From assembly GCF_018323985.1 (NCBI RefSeq), contig NZ_AP024590.1:806001-870000 (forward strand): DNA of 64,000 nucleotides. The letters are read 5' to 3'. Each line of letters opens with the position of its first letter. The stretch's first letter is position 1. Positions 15,717 to 24,586 of this stretch are shown here, piece by piece. Made by a program: the position numbers and the translations under genes. Source of the stretch: Enterobacter kobei (GTDB lineage: Bacteria; Pseudomonadota; Gammaproteobacteria; Enterobacterales; Enterobacteriaceae). Under the pieces are notes generated by a model, which had not been told where the DNA came from, ran no database searches, and saw nothing but the letters and a program-made list of their open reading frames with translations.

Positions 15717-17336
15717 ATGCGCGACAGAATCAGGACCCTTAGGTTTCTGTTTTCAAAAGGTGAACCGGAACCAGCACATCATGTATCCGCTGTCACACCT
15801 GCCGGCTACCACACTCCGCGTACGGTCGATACGCTGTGCTGTAGTCCGTTGAGAAAAACCTGCCTGCAACAAATATGGGAAAACAGCTCACTTCCGGCGG
15901 ATGTTTATCACCGGTTTTATATAACGCCACTGCATGGCTTACTGGCCAGGGTACAGAATGTGCCGGCAACACAGCAGGGAAGGTGGTCGCAGTCAGACGG
16001 CTTCGGGGACCTTACGCTGCAGTTCACAACCTGTGCGGTCAGACTGGCCAAAGGATACATGTTTCCACCCGGAGCTGCGCCAGAAGAGCAGGCAGAGCAA
16101 AACGTGATGTGGAATGCAGTCATTTTCTGGTCTGCACTGTTCTGGCATTTGCCGCTCCTGGCGTCTCTGGAGGGTGAGCTGCTTGATGGTAAAAGCTGGC
16201 TTCCGGGAATAACTGTTCCGGACTCACCTTATCGATTTCGCTTCCGGGAAGCTGACAACTCCTCAGCTTTTGCAGCGCTGGCAGCAGGACAACTTGTGCC
16301 AGCAGAGGCCACAGGATGGCTGGCAGAAAATCCCGAAGCTCTGGGCAATCTTACCGGGGCCTTATGGAACCAGCATCCGGCGATGCCACTTATTAGAAGC
16401 TTAATGAAGCAAGCTGCTGAAAAGGTGGAATCGCCTTCGCTGGAGGTATCCGGGGCAAATGAGAAAGTTAACACCCTCATAGAGCCGGCCCTTTCAGTTA
16501 CGCAAACGCCGTCTGATCAAGAGATTGAATCAGAACCGTCAGTAGAAGCAAAACTTAAAACTGCATCGCCAGAAGTTCCAGATTTGCAGGGTATTCAACT
16601 CGCATCTTCTATTGCACCGGTGCCGATGGCTGATGACAGCAATCTCGTCAGCAATGAAAAGGCAGGCGAGATTACGGAATGTGATCCAAACGAAACAGAG
16701 AAGGCTGATACAGAGATGCTGCTAAGTCTGTTCAGTGCAATTGCAGAGCCTGATATGACCGGGACTGAAGCATGTGATGAAGAGCCTTCAATCAGTACGA
16801 GAGCAGAAAGTGTGCCAGAATTTTCCCCCCTTAATGAACTAAGTCCCGAAGCTGATAAGCCTGAGATAAATCAGACAGTAGCAGAAGACTCTTTCCCTGA
16901 ACGCGCTGTAGAGGATAACATCCCTTTACACAGCATTAACATTGACGCACAAAAAACAGTGATAAAAAAACAGACTGGCACTGAATTTGTCAGGTGGCTT
17001 TCTGAAGGACTTAAGAGCAAGCGAATTGATATTAATCAGCCTGATTCGAGGGCGCATGCAGTTGCAGGGTTCATCTTTCTCAGGGTTCCGGACATATTTT
17101 ATCTTTACATCAGAGAAAGCGGAGCAGAGCTAAGCAGGGATTCCATACAAATTGAATTTGAGAAGCTGCATATTCACAGGGTGCGCAGGGGAGAGCGTTT
17201 TATTAAAGCAAAACTGTACCACTCGCCTGGCAAAGAAGGCACGTTTAAACCTGTAAGTGGATATCTTGTCAAGACTACACACCTTTTCAGAGGGGCGTCT
17301 TCCCCTGAAGACAGCGGGCTTCTGTCTTTCCTGTGA
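15717..17336 (+). CDS. MobH/TraI_2-type relaxase of an integrative conjugative element
   Basis: A 539-residue protein with the two-part plan of ICE relaxases of the PFGI-1/SPI-7 group. The N-terminal TraI_2 domain covers about residues 35-230 (YHTPRTVDTLCCSPLRKTCLQQIW, LLARVQNVPATQ, WNAVIFWSALFWHLPLLASL). A long acidic low-complexity linker rich in Glu, Ser and Pro spans about 250-420. The C-terminal TraI_2_C-like domain begins at FVRWLSEGLKSKRIDINQP. Relaxases nick the element at oriT for transfer. The ATG at 15717 follows AGGAG by six bases. The integrase gene follows. The family assignment is by pattern recognition; no oriT was identified. Confidence 0.8.
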   Translation: MRDRIRTLRFLFSKGEPEPAHHVSAVTPAGYHTPRTVDTLCCSPLRKTCLQQIWENSSLPADVYHRFYITPLHGLLARVQNVPATQQGRWSQSDGFGDLTLQFTTCAVRLAKGYMFPPGAAPEEQAEQNVMWNAVIFWSALFWHLPLLASLEGELLDGKSWLPGITVPDSPYRFRFREADNSSAFAALAAGQLVPAEATGWLAENPEALGNLTGALWNQHPAMPLIRSLMKQAAEKVESPSLEVSGANEKVNTLIEPALSVTQTPSDQEIESEPSVEAKLKTASPEVPDLQGIQLASSIAPVPMADDSNLVSNEKAGEITECDPNETEKADTEMLLSLFSAIAEPDMTGTEACDEEPSISTRAESVPEFSPLNELSPEADKPEINQTVAEDSFPERAVEDNIPLHSINIDAQKTVIKKQTGTEFVRWLSEGLKSKRIDINQPDSRAHAVAGFIFLRVPDIFYLYIRESGAELSRDSIQIEFEKLHIHRVRRGERFIKAKLYHSPGKEGTFKPVSGYLVKTTHLFRGASSPEDSGLLSFL

Positions 17337-17396
17337 AGGAGGGGCAGTCCATGAGGGCCCTTAAGGGCAGCTTGATTTAGAAAAAGGAAATGCTGT

Positions 17397-18428
17397 ATGT
17401 CTGACAAAAACCATTATACGACATGGGAAGAATTGCTTGAGGAGTACTTCTTCGCCCGAAACCTGCGAGCTGCAACAGAATGGAGCTACGCAAAGGTTGT
17501 AAAGGGATTCCTGAAATTTACGGGGGCAGACATAACCCCATCAATGGTTACACATCATGAAGTACTCAGATGGCGGCGACATGTACTCAGAGAAAAGCAA
17601 CAATCGGCGCAGACCTGGAACAATAAAATTGCACATCTCAGGGCCCTCTATAACTATGCTATGGAAAGTGGTTTATTGCCTGCGGGCAAAAACCCTTTTA
17701 ACAATTGCACTGTACAGCGGGACAGAAAGAAAAAGCGGACTTTAAACCGCTCTCAGCTAACCCGCCTTTATCTGATAATGCAGCAGGCTGAAATTGAATC
17801 CAACCGGAAAATTTTCGCACGTGGCGGTCGGAGTGCGCTTTACCCGGCCTGGTTCTGGATAACCGTCCTGGATACGCTCAGATATACGGGAATGAGGCAA
17901 AATCAACTGCTGCATATTCAGCTCAGGGACGTCAATCTGACAGAAGGTTATATAGATCTGCGCCTTGAGGGGAGTAAAACGCACAGGGAATGGCGCGTTC
18001 CCGTTGTTAAGCAGCTGCGTTTGCGGCTACAGCTTCTTCTTACACGGGCAACGGAGGCTGGAGCCGGGCCAAAAGATAACCTCTTCGATGTCAGTTTTTA
18101 CATTGCCGGGAAAAAGGCAAAATTTGATAGGAATGATGTGACAGTGATGCATCAAAAGATCCGCTCCTTTTTTCGCCGTCTGTCAAAGGAATGTGGTTTT
18201 GCCGTTTCGCCGCACCGTTTCAGACATACCCTGGCTACAGAACTGATGAAAGCACCGGAAAGGAATCTTCAGTTGGTTAAAGATTTACTGGGTCATCGTA
18301 GCGTAAGCACAACAATGGAATATGTGGAACTCAATATGGACATTGTGGGAAAAACACTGGAAGAAGAATTGTCGCTGCACACAGATCTCTGTGTAGAAAG
18401 GGAATTACAACTATTGACACAAAACTGA
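17397..18428 (+). CDS. int: Tyrosine recombinase (integrase) of the pheV island
   Basis: A 343-residue phage-integrase-family recombinase. A SAM-like N-terminal DNA-binding domain (about 1-110) precedes the catalytic domain. Catalytic residues: Arg in RYTGMRQNQLL, Lys in GSKTHREWRVP, HRFRH, His in LGHRS and the nucleophile Tyr in TTMEYVELN. AAGGAA precedes the ATG. It lies next to tRNA-Phe with its 3' end facing the tRNA, the position expected of the enzyme that integrated the element there. Confidence 0.93.
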   Translation: MSDKNHYTTWEELLEEYFFARNLRAATEWSYAKVVKGFLKFTGADITPSMVTHHEVLRWRRHVLREKQQSAQTWNNKIAHLRALYNYAMESGLLPAGKNPFNNCTVQRDRKKKRTLNRSQLTRLYLIMQQAEIESNRKIFARGGRSALYPAWFWITVLDTLRYTGMRQNQLLHIQLRDVNLTEGYIDLRLEGSKTHREWRVPVVKQLRLRLQLLLTRATEAGAGPKDNLFDVSFYIAGKKAKFDRNDVTVMHQKIRSFFRRLSKECGFAVSPHRFRHTLATELMKAPERNLQLVKDLLGHRSVSTTMEYVELNMDIVGKTLEEELSLHTDLCVERELQLLTQN

Positions 18429-18459
18429 TTGACTGGGATTATTGCCAGTGATCGAGAAC

Positions 18460-18485
18460 AGGGAGCCTGCGGACACAGGCTCCCT
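18460..18485 (+). terminator. Hairpin after the integrase gene
   Basis: AGGGAGCCTG, six-base loop, then the exact complement CAGGCTCCCT, about 30 bases after the int stop. No strong T-run follows, so efficiency is uncertain. The rest of 18429-18623 has no open frame of note. Confidence 0.55.
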
Positions 18486-18623
18486 GACTTGAGGGACTGA
18501 TTCAGAAACGTTAACCAGTGCAGATACGCCTACACCGGAGGACATTCCGTAATGACCGGCCCCTGTATTAACCGCCCGTTAAGGTTCTCATCTCTTAACC
18601 AGCGTGCTTTGATGCAAAATTAG

Positions 18624-18670
18624 TGGTGCCCGGACTCGGAATCGAACCAAGGACACGGGGATTTTCAATC
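18624..18670 (-). other. Probable island attachment site (one att half) in the tRNA-Phe 3' end
   Basis: Islands with tyrosine integrases commonly recombine in the T-arm/3' part of tRNA-Phe and keep the gene intact. The int gene ends 196 bases away. The direct-repeat partner is not found in this window, so the other boundary must lie to the left. The exact core length cannot be set from one copy. Confidence 0.6.
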
Positions 18671-18699
18671 CCCTGCTCTACCGACTGAGCTATCCGGGC
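18624..18699 (-). tRNA. pheV: tRNA-Phe (anticodon GAA)
   Basis: A 76-nt cloverleaf with encoded CCA, reading leftward: GCCCGGATAGCTCAGTCGGT at the 5' end, anticodon loop TTGAAAA, T-loop GGTTCGATTCC, and 3' GGGCACCA. It matches enterobacterial tRNA-Phe. Its place next to yqgA-speC corresponds to pheV. The 3' end faces the island. Confidence 0.98.
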
Positions 18700-18803
18700 A
18701 ACGGGGCGCATTAAACCTGATCCGCCTCGTGTCGTCAACGAAATTTATTTAAATCGTTGCAGACTGCACAATCTATCAGCAATCTGGCGCTAATGCACGC
18801 CGC

Positions 18804-19523
18804 TCAGGCAAAAAAGGCGGTCCAGGCGGCGGAGATCGGCATGGCGATAATCAACGCGGGCAACATGTTAGCGACGGCAAACATCTTAATGCCACAGATA
18901 CGCAGGCCGGTTGCCAGCAGCAAAATGCCACCGACGGCGGTGAAATCGCCCATCATCGCCGGTGTGGTGAGCGGCAGAATAAAGGTGGCGCAGGTGGCGA
19001 GGGTGAGCTGAATAAGCAACATCGGCACCGAAATGGCCGCCACGGCAATGCCGAGGGAGGTGGCAAAAATCACCGCGGTAAAGAAATCGAGAAACGCTTT
19101 GGCGATGAGGATGCTCGGATCGCCTGTCATGCCTTCGCGCATCGCACCAAAAATGCCGGTGCCGCTGGCACAGAACAGAATAATGATGGCCACCAGACTT
19201 TCGATAAAAGCGTCATGACCCTCCGGTACGCCGGTAGATTTTTTACCGCGCTGCATCAGTTTGCGCAGGCGGTTCACCCCGCCGCTGATGCCGCGCTCAA
19301 CGTAGCAGATCTCGCCAATCAGCGTGCCCACCAGCGTTGCCAGCACCATCACCGGCAGGTTCACGCACTTCACCACCAGCAGAATACCGATACCCAGCGA
19401 GCACAGGCCAAAAATAGCGGGCATCGAACCGCGTACGCGTTCGGGTAAACGATGACTGAGCACCGCGCCCAGGGTGCCGCCAATCAGCACGGCAGCGGCA
19501 TTAATAAAGGGGCCAGTTAACAC
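18804..19523 (-). CDS. yqgA: YqgA, DUF554 membrane protein
   Basis: A 239-residue inner-membrane protein with six to seven hydrophobic segments, close to E. coli YqgA along its length (FGLCSLGIGILLVVKC, LFCASGTGIFGAM, EGMTGDPSILIAK, GLRICGIKMF). Function unknown. I use the GTG at 19521-19523 because AGGAG lies seven bases upstream and the protein then begins LTGPFINAAAVLIGG as in relatives; a longer frame to 19607 has no site. It is divergent from speC, and the tRNA and island lie on its 3' side. Confidence 0.92.
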   Translation of the reverse strand: MLTGPFINAAAVLIGGTLGAVLSHRLPERVRGSMPAIFGLCSLGIGILLVVKCVNLPVMVLATLVGTLIGEICYVERGISGGVNRLRKLMQRGKKSTGVPEGHDAFIESLVAIIILFCASGTGIFGAMREGMTGDPSILIAKAFLDFFTAVIFATSLGIAVAAISVPMLLIQLTLATCATFILPLTTPAMMGDFTAVGGILLLATGLRICGIKMFAVANMLPALIIAMPISAAWTAFFA

Positions 19524-19778
19524 GCTGTTACTCCTGAATAATTTGTTTGAACTACTGCATAGTATGCAGCAAAAACTCTCATTCCAGGCATTTTTTGCGT
19601 GTTGCACCTCCCGGACAAAAGTGACATTATTGCGCGAAATTTCCTCTCTTAATCACGGGGCTGCCTGGATGACGCTGCATTATGTTCGCCAGACAAATCG
19701 CATACTTATGCGATCGCTCTCCCGTTCCGCCATGATCTCTTCTCTGCTCACCCTGGGGTGAGGACAACGCAGGCGCTT

Positions 19779-21917
19779 ATGAAAACCATGAAAATTGCTG
19801 CCAGCCGCGAGCTGGTTTCCCTGCTTTCCACCCATCGCGAGGTGGTCAGCCTGGACAACACGGATTTTACCGACGTGGCGGCAGTCGTCATTACGGTGGC
19901 AGACAGTTACAGCGGTATTCTCGCGCTGCTTAAACGCACAGGCTTTCAGTTGCCGGTGTTTATGTTCAGCGATACCCCTGCCGATGCGCCGCCGGGCGTC
20001 GAGGCGGTGATCGGCGGCAAAGCGCAGGAACTGCTGGAGCTGGAATCCGCCGCCTGTCGCTACGAAGAAAATCTGCTGCCGCCGTTTTTCGATACGCTGA
20101 CGCAGTACGTGGCTATGGACAACAGCACTTTCGCCTGTCCGGGACACCAGCACGGCGCGTTCTTCAAAAAGCACCCCGCCGGGCGTCAGTTCTTTGAGTT
20201 CTTCGGTGAAAACGTCTTTCGTGCCGACATGTGCAACGCCGACGTTAAACTTGGCGATTTGCTGATCCACGAAGGCTCCGCCAAACACGCGCAGAAATTT
20301 GCTGCCAAAGTGTTCCATGCGGATAAAACCTACTTTGTGCTGAACGGCACGTCGGCGGCGAACAAAGTCGTCACCAATGCGCTGCTGACGCGCGGCGACC
20401 TGGTGTTGTTCGATCGCAACAACCACAAATCCAATCACCATGGCGCGCTGATCCAGGCGGGCGCGACGCCGGTCTATCTGGAAGCAGCCCGTAACCCGTT
20501 CGGCTTTATCGGCGGCATTGATGAGCACTGTTTTGATGAGCGTTACCTGCGCGAGCAGATCCGCGCCGTCGCGCCGGAGAAAGCTGACGAGGCGCGCCCG
20601 TTCCGCCTCGCGGTGATCCAGCTTGGCACCTACGACGGTACGATCTACAACGCCCGTCAGGTGATCGACAAGATCGGATCACTGTGCGATTACATCCTTT
20701 TTGACTCAGCGTGGGTGGGTTACGAGCAGTTTATTCCGATGATGGCCGACTGTTCGCCGCTGCTGCTCGATCTGAACGAAAACGATCCGGGGATCTTCGT
20801 CACCCAGTCGGTGCACAAGCAGCAGGCGGGCTTCTCCCAGACCTCGCAGATCCACAAAAAAGATAACCATATTCGCGGCCAGGCGCGCTTCTGCCCGCAT
20901 AAACGGCTGAACAACGCTTTTATGCTGCACGCCTCCACCAGCCCGTTTTACCCGTTGTTTGCCGCGCTGGACGTGAACGCCAAGATCCACGAAGGGGAAA
21001 GCGGACGCCGCCTGTGGGCGGAGTGCGTCGAACTGGGTATCGAAGCGCGCAAGGCGATCATCGCCAACTGCAAGATGATCAAACCTTTTGTGCCGCCAGA
21101 AGTGGCGGGGCGTCCGTGGCAGGATCATCCGACTCACGCTATCGCCAGCGAGCGCCGCTTTTTCAGTTTTGAGCCGGGCGCCAGCTGGCACGGTTTTGAC
21201 GGCTATGCCCGCGAGCAATATTTTGTCGATCCCTGCAAGCTGCTGCTCACCACGCCGGGGATCGATGCGCAGACCGGTGATTACACCGATTTCGGTATTC
21301 CGGCGACCATTCTGGCGCACTACCTGCGTGAGAACGGCATCGTGCCGGAGAAGTGCGATCTGAACTCGATCCTCTTCCTGCTGACCCCTGCCGAGAGCGC
21401 GGAGAAAATGGCGCAGCTGGTGGCGATGCTCGGTCAGTTTGAGCAGCATATTGAAGACGATACGCCGCTGGCCGACGTACTGCCGACCATCTTCAACAAA
21501 TACCCGGTGCGCTACCGCGATTACACCCTGCGCGAGCTGTGTCAGGAGATGCACGACTTATACGTCAGCTTTGACGTCAAAGATCTGCAAAAAGCGATGT
21601 TCCGCGCCGACAGCTTCCCGCCGGTGGCGATGAATCCGCAGGATGCGAACAGCGAATTTATTCGTGGCAATGTGGAACTGGTGCGCATCAGCGAAGCCGA
21701 AGGGCGCATCGCGGCGGAAGGCGCGCTGCCGTATCCGCCGGGCGTCTTATGCGTGGTGCCAGGTGAAGTGTGGGGCGGTGCGGTACAGCGCTATTTCCTC
21801 GCGCTGGAAGAGGGCGTTAACCTGCTGCCGGGCTTTTCGCCGGAGCTGCAGGGCGTGTATAGCGAAACAGACGCCGATGGCATCAAGCGTCTGTTTGGCT
21901 ATGTGTTGAAAGGTTAG
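19779..21917 (+). CDS. speC: Ornithine decarboxylase, biosynthetic
   Basis: PLP-dependent enzyme converting ornithine to putrescine, the first step of polyamine synthesis by this route. 712 residues, about the E. coli SpeC length. The N-terminal wing domain (about 1-105) is followed by the aspartate-aminotransferase-fold core, with the PLP lysine in SVHKQQAGFSQTS and the upstream block FACPGHQHGAFFKKHPAG. A C-terminal domain ends with YPPGVLCVVPGEVWGGAVQR. The ATG at 19779 gives MKTMKIAAS, matching E. coli MKSMNIAAS. It is convergent with mltC, 13 bases apart. The nupG gene that follows speC in E. coli is absent here. Confidence 0.97.
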   Translation: MKTMKIAASRELVSLLSTHREVVSLDNTDFTDVAAVVITVADSYSGILALLKRTGFQLPVFMFSDTPADAPPGVEAVIGGKAQELLELESAACRYEENLLPPFFDTLTQYVAMDNSTFACPGHQHGAFFKKHPAGRQFFEFFGENVFRADMCNADVKLGDLLIHEGSAKHAQKFAAKVFHADKTYFVLNGTSAANKVVTNALLTRGDLVLFDRNNHKSNHHGALIQAGATPVYLEAARNPFGFIGGIDEHCFDERYLREQIRAVAPEKADEARPFRLAVIQLGTYDGTIYNARQVIDKIGSLCDYILFDSAWVGYEQFIPMMADCSPLLLDLNENDPGIFVTQSVHKQQAGFSQTSQIHKKDNHIRGQARFCPHKRLNNAFMLHASTSPFYPLFAALDVNAKIHEGESGRRLWAECVELGIEARKAIIANCKMIKPFVPPEVAGRPWQDHPTHAIASERRFFSFEPGASWHGFDGYAREQYFVDPCKLLLTTPGIDAQTGDYTDFGIPATILAHYLRENGIVPEKCDLNSILFLLTPAESAEKMAQLVAMLGQFEQHIEDDTPLADVLPTIFNKYPVRYRDYTLRELCQEMHDLYVSFDVKDLQKAMFRADSFPPVAMNPQDANSEFIRGNVELVRISEAEGRIAAEGALPYPPGVLCVVPGEVWGGAVQRYFLALEEGVNLLPGFSPELQGVYSETDADGIKRLFGYVLKG

Positions 21918-21930
21918 GGTGAGGGGACAC

Positions 21931-23016
21931 TCAATTGCGACGATAGCTTTTCTGCGCCGTGTCCACTTTATACAGATAGCGGCGCGATTCGGCAGACGGA
22001 TGCCGCGTGGTAAGCGCTTCATACACATCCCCCGGCGACATGCGGTTAATGATGTTCGCCGCCTGCACCTTATCGCTTGAGAACACCCGTAACACGCTGC
22101 CCGCGCCGCCGTTATAGGCGGTGATCACCGCATAACGCCGTGAGGTCGGGTTAGTGATGCCGGACAGATAGACATTGTTCAGCATCGCCAGATAGGCCGT
22201 GCCGGTATCAATGTTGCTGGCCGGATCGAACAGGAAGTTGCGGTCCGGCATCCCGGACCGTCCCTGCGCGCGGAACACGTCTTTCCCGGCGCTGTGCTGC
22301 ACAACCTGCATTAGCCCCAGCGCATCGGAACGGCTGACGGCGTACGGGTTAAAGGAGGATTCCGTCTGCATAATCGCCAGGATCAGCGATTCATCTACGC
22401 CATACTTGCGTGACGCCTTGCGCACCATGCCAGTGTATTTATGCGCACGTTTATCCAGGTGGTTCGCCACCAGGTTAATGGTCACGCTGTAGATCACTTT
22501 CAGCCCGTTCTGTCGGCTTTTCATACGCGTTTGCAGCAGATAATCCGCGTAACGCGCCGCGCGCCACTGCCAGCGAATGGCCTCGCCGTTGTTATCCACT
22601 ACCTGTCCGTAAAGGAACGGCTGTTTGGAGATCGGAATATCATCGACGTCAGAGTAAAGGTCGATGGAGCCGGGATCGTCGCCCATCAGCAGCGTCTTGA
22701 TGATCGCTTTGCGCAGGTGGGCCGCAGGATCTGTGCCGGCAATGGTTTCGATGGTGATCGAGCCGTCATCAAAGTTGATGTGGCTGCGGGTCTGGTACTG
22801 ATCGGTATACTTAACGTAGTCCTTGGGGCCTGCGATCAGGACTTCGTTAAATCCCCAGATGTTTTCGATGTTATGGGCGAACTGGCCCATCAGAATGTCA
22901 AAACCGTTGGTGTCCTTTACCCAGGCTTCGTTATAGCTATCGCCCTTATTATTGGAACTGGAACACGAGATGAGTAACGGCGCGATCAGGGCAAACGCTA
23001 AATATTTTTTCATCAT
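21931..23016 (-). CDS. mltC: Membrane-bound lytic murein transglycosylase C
   Basis: An outer-membrane lipoprotein of 361 residues that cleaves peptidoglycan glycan strands to 1,6-anhydro ends. A signal peptide with lipobox LISC sits near residues 14-17. An N-terminal DUF3393-like domain precedes the lysozyme-like SLT domain (about 195-340) with catalytic Glu in MQTESSFNP, then SDALGLMQV and YNGGAGSV. It lies downstream of mutY and yggX in the same direction, as in E. coli. Confidence 0.97.
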   Translation of the reverse strand: MMKKYLAFALIAPLLISCSSSNNKGDSYNEAWVKDTNGFDILMGQFAHNIENIWGFNEVLIAGPKDYVKYTDQYQTRSHINFDDGSITIETIAGTDPAAHLRKAIIKTLLMGDDPGSIDLYSDVDDIPISKQPFLYGQVVDNNGEAIRWQWRAARYADYLLQTRMKSRQNGLKVIYSVTINLVANHLDKRAHKYTGMVRKASRKYGVDESLILAIMQTESSFNPYAVSRSDALGLMQVVQHSAGKDVFRAQGRSGMPDRNFLFDPASNIDTGTAYLAMLNNVYLSGITNPTSRRYAVITAYNGGAGSVLRVFSSDKVQAANIINRMSPGDVYEALTTRHPSAESRRYLYKVDTAQKSYRRN

Positions 23017-23081
23017 TCCGCAGGTGCGTGTTGTGTTGGTGTTATAGGTGAAAAAGCCGGGTTACCCCGGCAATGTTTTTC

Positions 23082-23357
23082 TTATTCTTGATCCTGCGGC
23101 TTATAGCCTTCGATGTGCACATCTTTGCCTTCGAACAGGAAGTTAATCATCTCCTGCTCCAGCAGCTTGCGGTGCTCCAGGTTCATCATATTGAGTTTCT
23201 TTTCGTTGATGAGCATGGTCTGTTTCTGCTGCCACTGCGCCCAGGCTTCTTTCGAAATCTCGTTATAGATGCGCTTACCGACGTCGCCCGGATAAAGCTG
23301 GAAATCCTGACCTTCCGCTTCACGGCCCAGGAAGGTACAAAAAATGGTTCTGCTCAT
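23082..23357 (-). CDS. yggX: YggX, probable Fe(II)-trafficking protein
   Basis: A small cytoplasmic protein of 91 residues, full length, nearly identical to E. coli YggX (MSRTIFCTFLGREAEGQDF, with the conserved Cys7). It protects iron-sulfur clusters against oxidative damage and is SoxRS-linked in E. coli. It follows mutY by 24 bases and precedes mltC, so the three are probably one transcription unit. Confidence 0.97.
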   Translation of the reverse strand: MSRTIFCTFLGREAEGQDFQLYPGDVGKRIYNEISKEAWAQWQQKQTMLINEKKLNMMNLEHRKLLEQEMINFLFEGKDVHIEGYKPQDQE

Positions 23358-23381
23358 AAAAATTCCTCTTTCATCTCAGCG

Positions 23382-24440
23382 CTATACAGCGGCGCCGGTA
23401 CGTAATTGCTGTAACAGGCGCTCAACGGGCGCCGCCAGTCCGACGGATTGCGGTTGCGCTAAGTTATACCAGAGACCCGCCCCTTCATCCATGCATGCGG
23501 TGAATGAGGACACGGGAAGCCACATTGGCACAATATCCAGATGGAAATGGCTGAAAGTATGGCGAAACGCCGTTAACTGGCTGAGAGTATCGGCGCTAAT
23601 CTGACGTTCCGCCAGCCAGCGACGCAGACTGTCTTCATCTTCAAACTGCGGGAAGCAGAATAAGCCACCCCACAGGCCGACCGGCGGACGCTGGGCCAGA
23701 AACACCTCGTCGCCGTGCTGGAGCATCAGAAAATAGCCGGTGCGCTCCGGCAGCGTTTGCTTCGGTTTTTTGCCCGGGTACAGCGCCCAGCTCTCATGCG
23801 CATAGGCTTCGCAACCATTGCTGAGCGGGCAAAGCGAACATTTCGGTTTTGAGCGCGTGCAGACGATCGCCCCTAAATCCATCATCGCCTGGTTAAAGCG
23901 CGCCACGCCCTCGGCAGGCGTCACCTGTTCACTGATTTCCCACAGGCGCTTTTCTACCTCTTTTTTACCCGGCCAGCCGCCCACCGCATAGCAGCGGGCC
24001 AGCACGCGCTTCACGTTACCGTCAAGGATTGGGAAGTGTTTGTTGAGCGACAGGGACAAAATCGCCCCGGCGGTTGAGCGCCCGACGCCGGGCAACGCCG
24101 CCACTTCATCGAAGGTATCCGGGAACTGGTCATGATGCCGCGTCGCCACCTGCTGCGCCGCTTTATGCAGATTGCGCGCGCGGGCGTAATAGCCAAGGCC
24201 GGTCCACAGGTGCAGTACCTCATCGAGCGGGGCATTGGCTAAATCCGTCACTGTCGGGAAGCGTGCCATAAAACGCTCAAAGTAGGGGATCACGGTGGTG
24301 ACCTGCGTTTGTTGCAACATCACCTCAGAGAGCCATACTTTGTAGGGCGTTTTTTCGAGTTGCCAGGGCAGGGTTTTACGCCCGTATTTGTCATACCACT
24401 CCAGCACCTGGGCTGAAAATTGCGACGCGTTTAAGGTCAA
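23382..24440 (-). CDS. mutY: A/G-specific adenine DNA glycosylase
   Basis: A 352-residue base-excision repair enzyme that removes adenine mispaired with 8-oxoG. The HhH motif is in LPGVGRSTAGAILS; the catalytic Asp is in ILDGNVKRVLAR. The 4Fe-4S cluster cysteines are in CTRSKPKCSLCPLSNGC. A C-terminal NUDIX-like 8-oxoG recognition domain follows (RTGYFLMLQHGDEVFLAQRP). The start is set at TTG 24438-24440, giving LTLNASQFSAQVLEWYDKYG in line with E. coli MQASQFSAQ, with GGAAG six bases upstream. No ATG lies at a fitting place; the longer frame to 24572 overlaps the trmB leader. Confidence 0.93.
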   Translation of the reverse strand: MTLNASQFSAQVLEWYDKYGRKTLPWQLEKTPYKVWLSEVMLQQTQVTTVIPYFERFMARFPTVTDLANAPLDEVLHLWTGLGYYARARNLHKAAQQVATRHHDQFPDTFDEVAALPGVGRSTAGAILSLSLNKHFPILDGNVKRVLARCYAVGGWPGKKEVEKRLWEISEQVTPAEGVARFNQAMMDLGAIVCTRSKPKCSLCPLSNGCEAYAHESWALYPGKKPKQTLPERTGYFLMLQHGDEVFLAQRPPVGLWGGLFCFPQFEDEDSLRRWLAERQISADTLSQLTAFRHTFSHFHLDIVPMWLPVSSFTACMDEGAGLWYNLAQPQSVGLAAPVERLLQQLRTGAAV

Positions 24441-24586
24441 AGCAGAGCTTCCGGGTAACGATTTGGGGGAGCCAGATTGCAGCACAGCGGCACAGAGGTG
24501 TAAACCAGAAGTTTCCGGTGCTTGCATCCGGCAACTAACTTTGGATAATGCCCGTTTCCCGACCACTCTCACAAGCAGACATATTT

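Noticed and set aside
18804..19607. Longer yqgA start at 19607
   Set aside because: The extra residues are Cys/Ser-rich and unconserved, and the GTG at 19523 has a good ribosome site.
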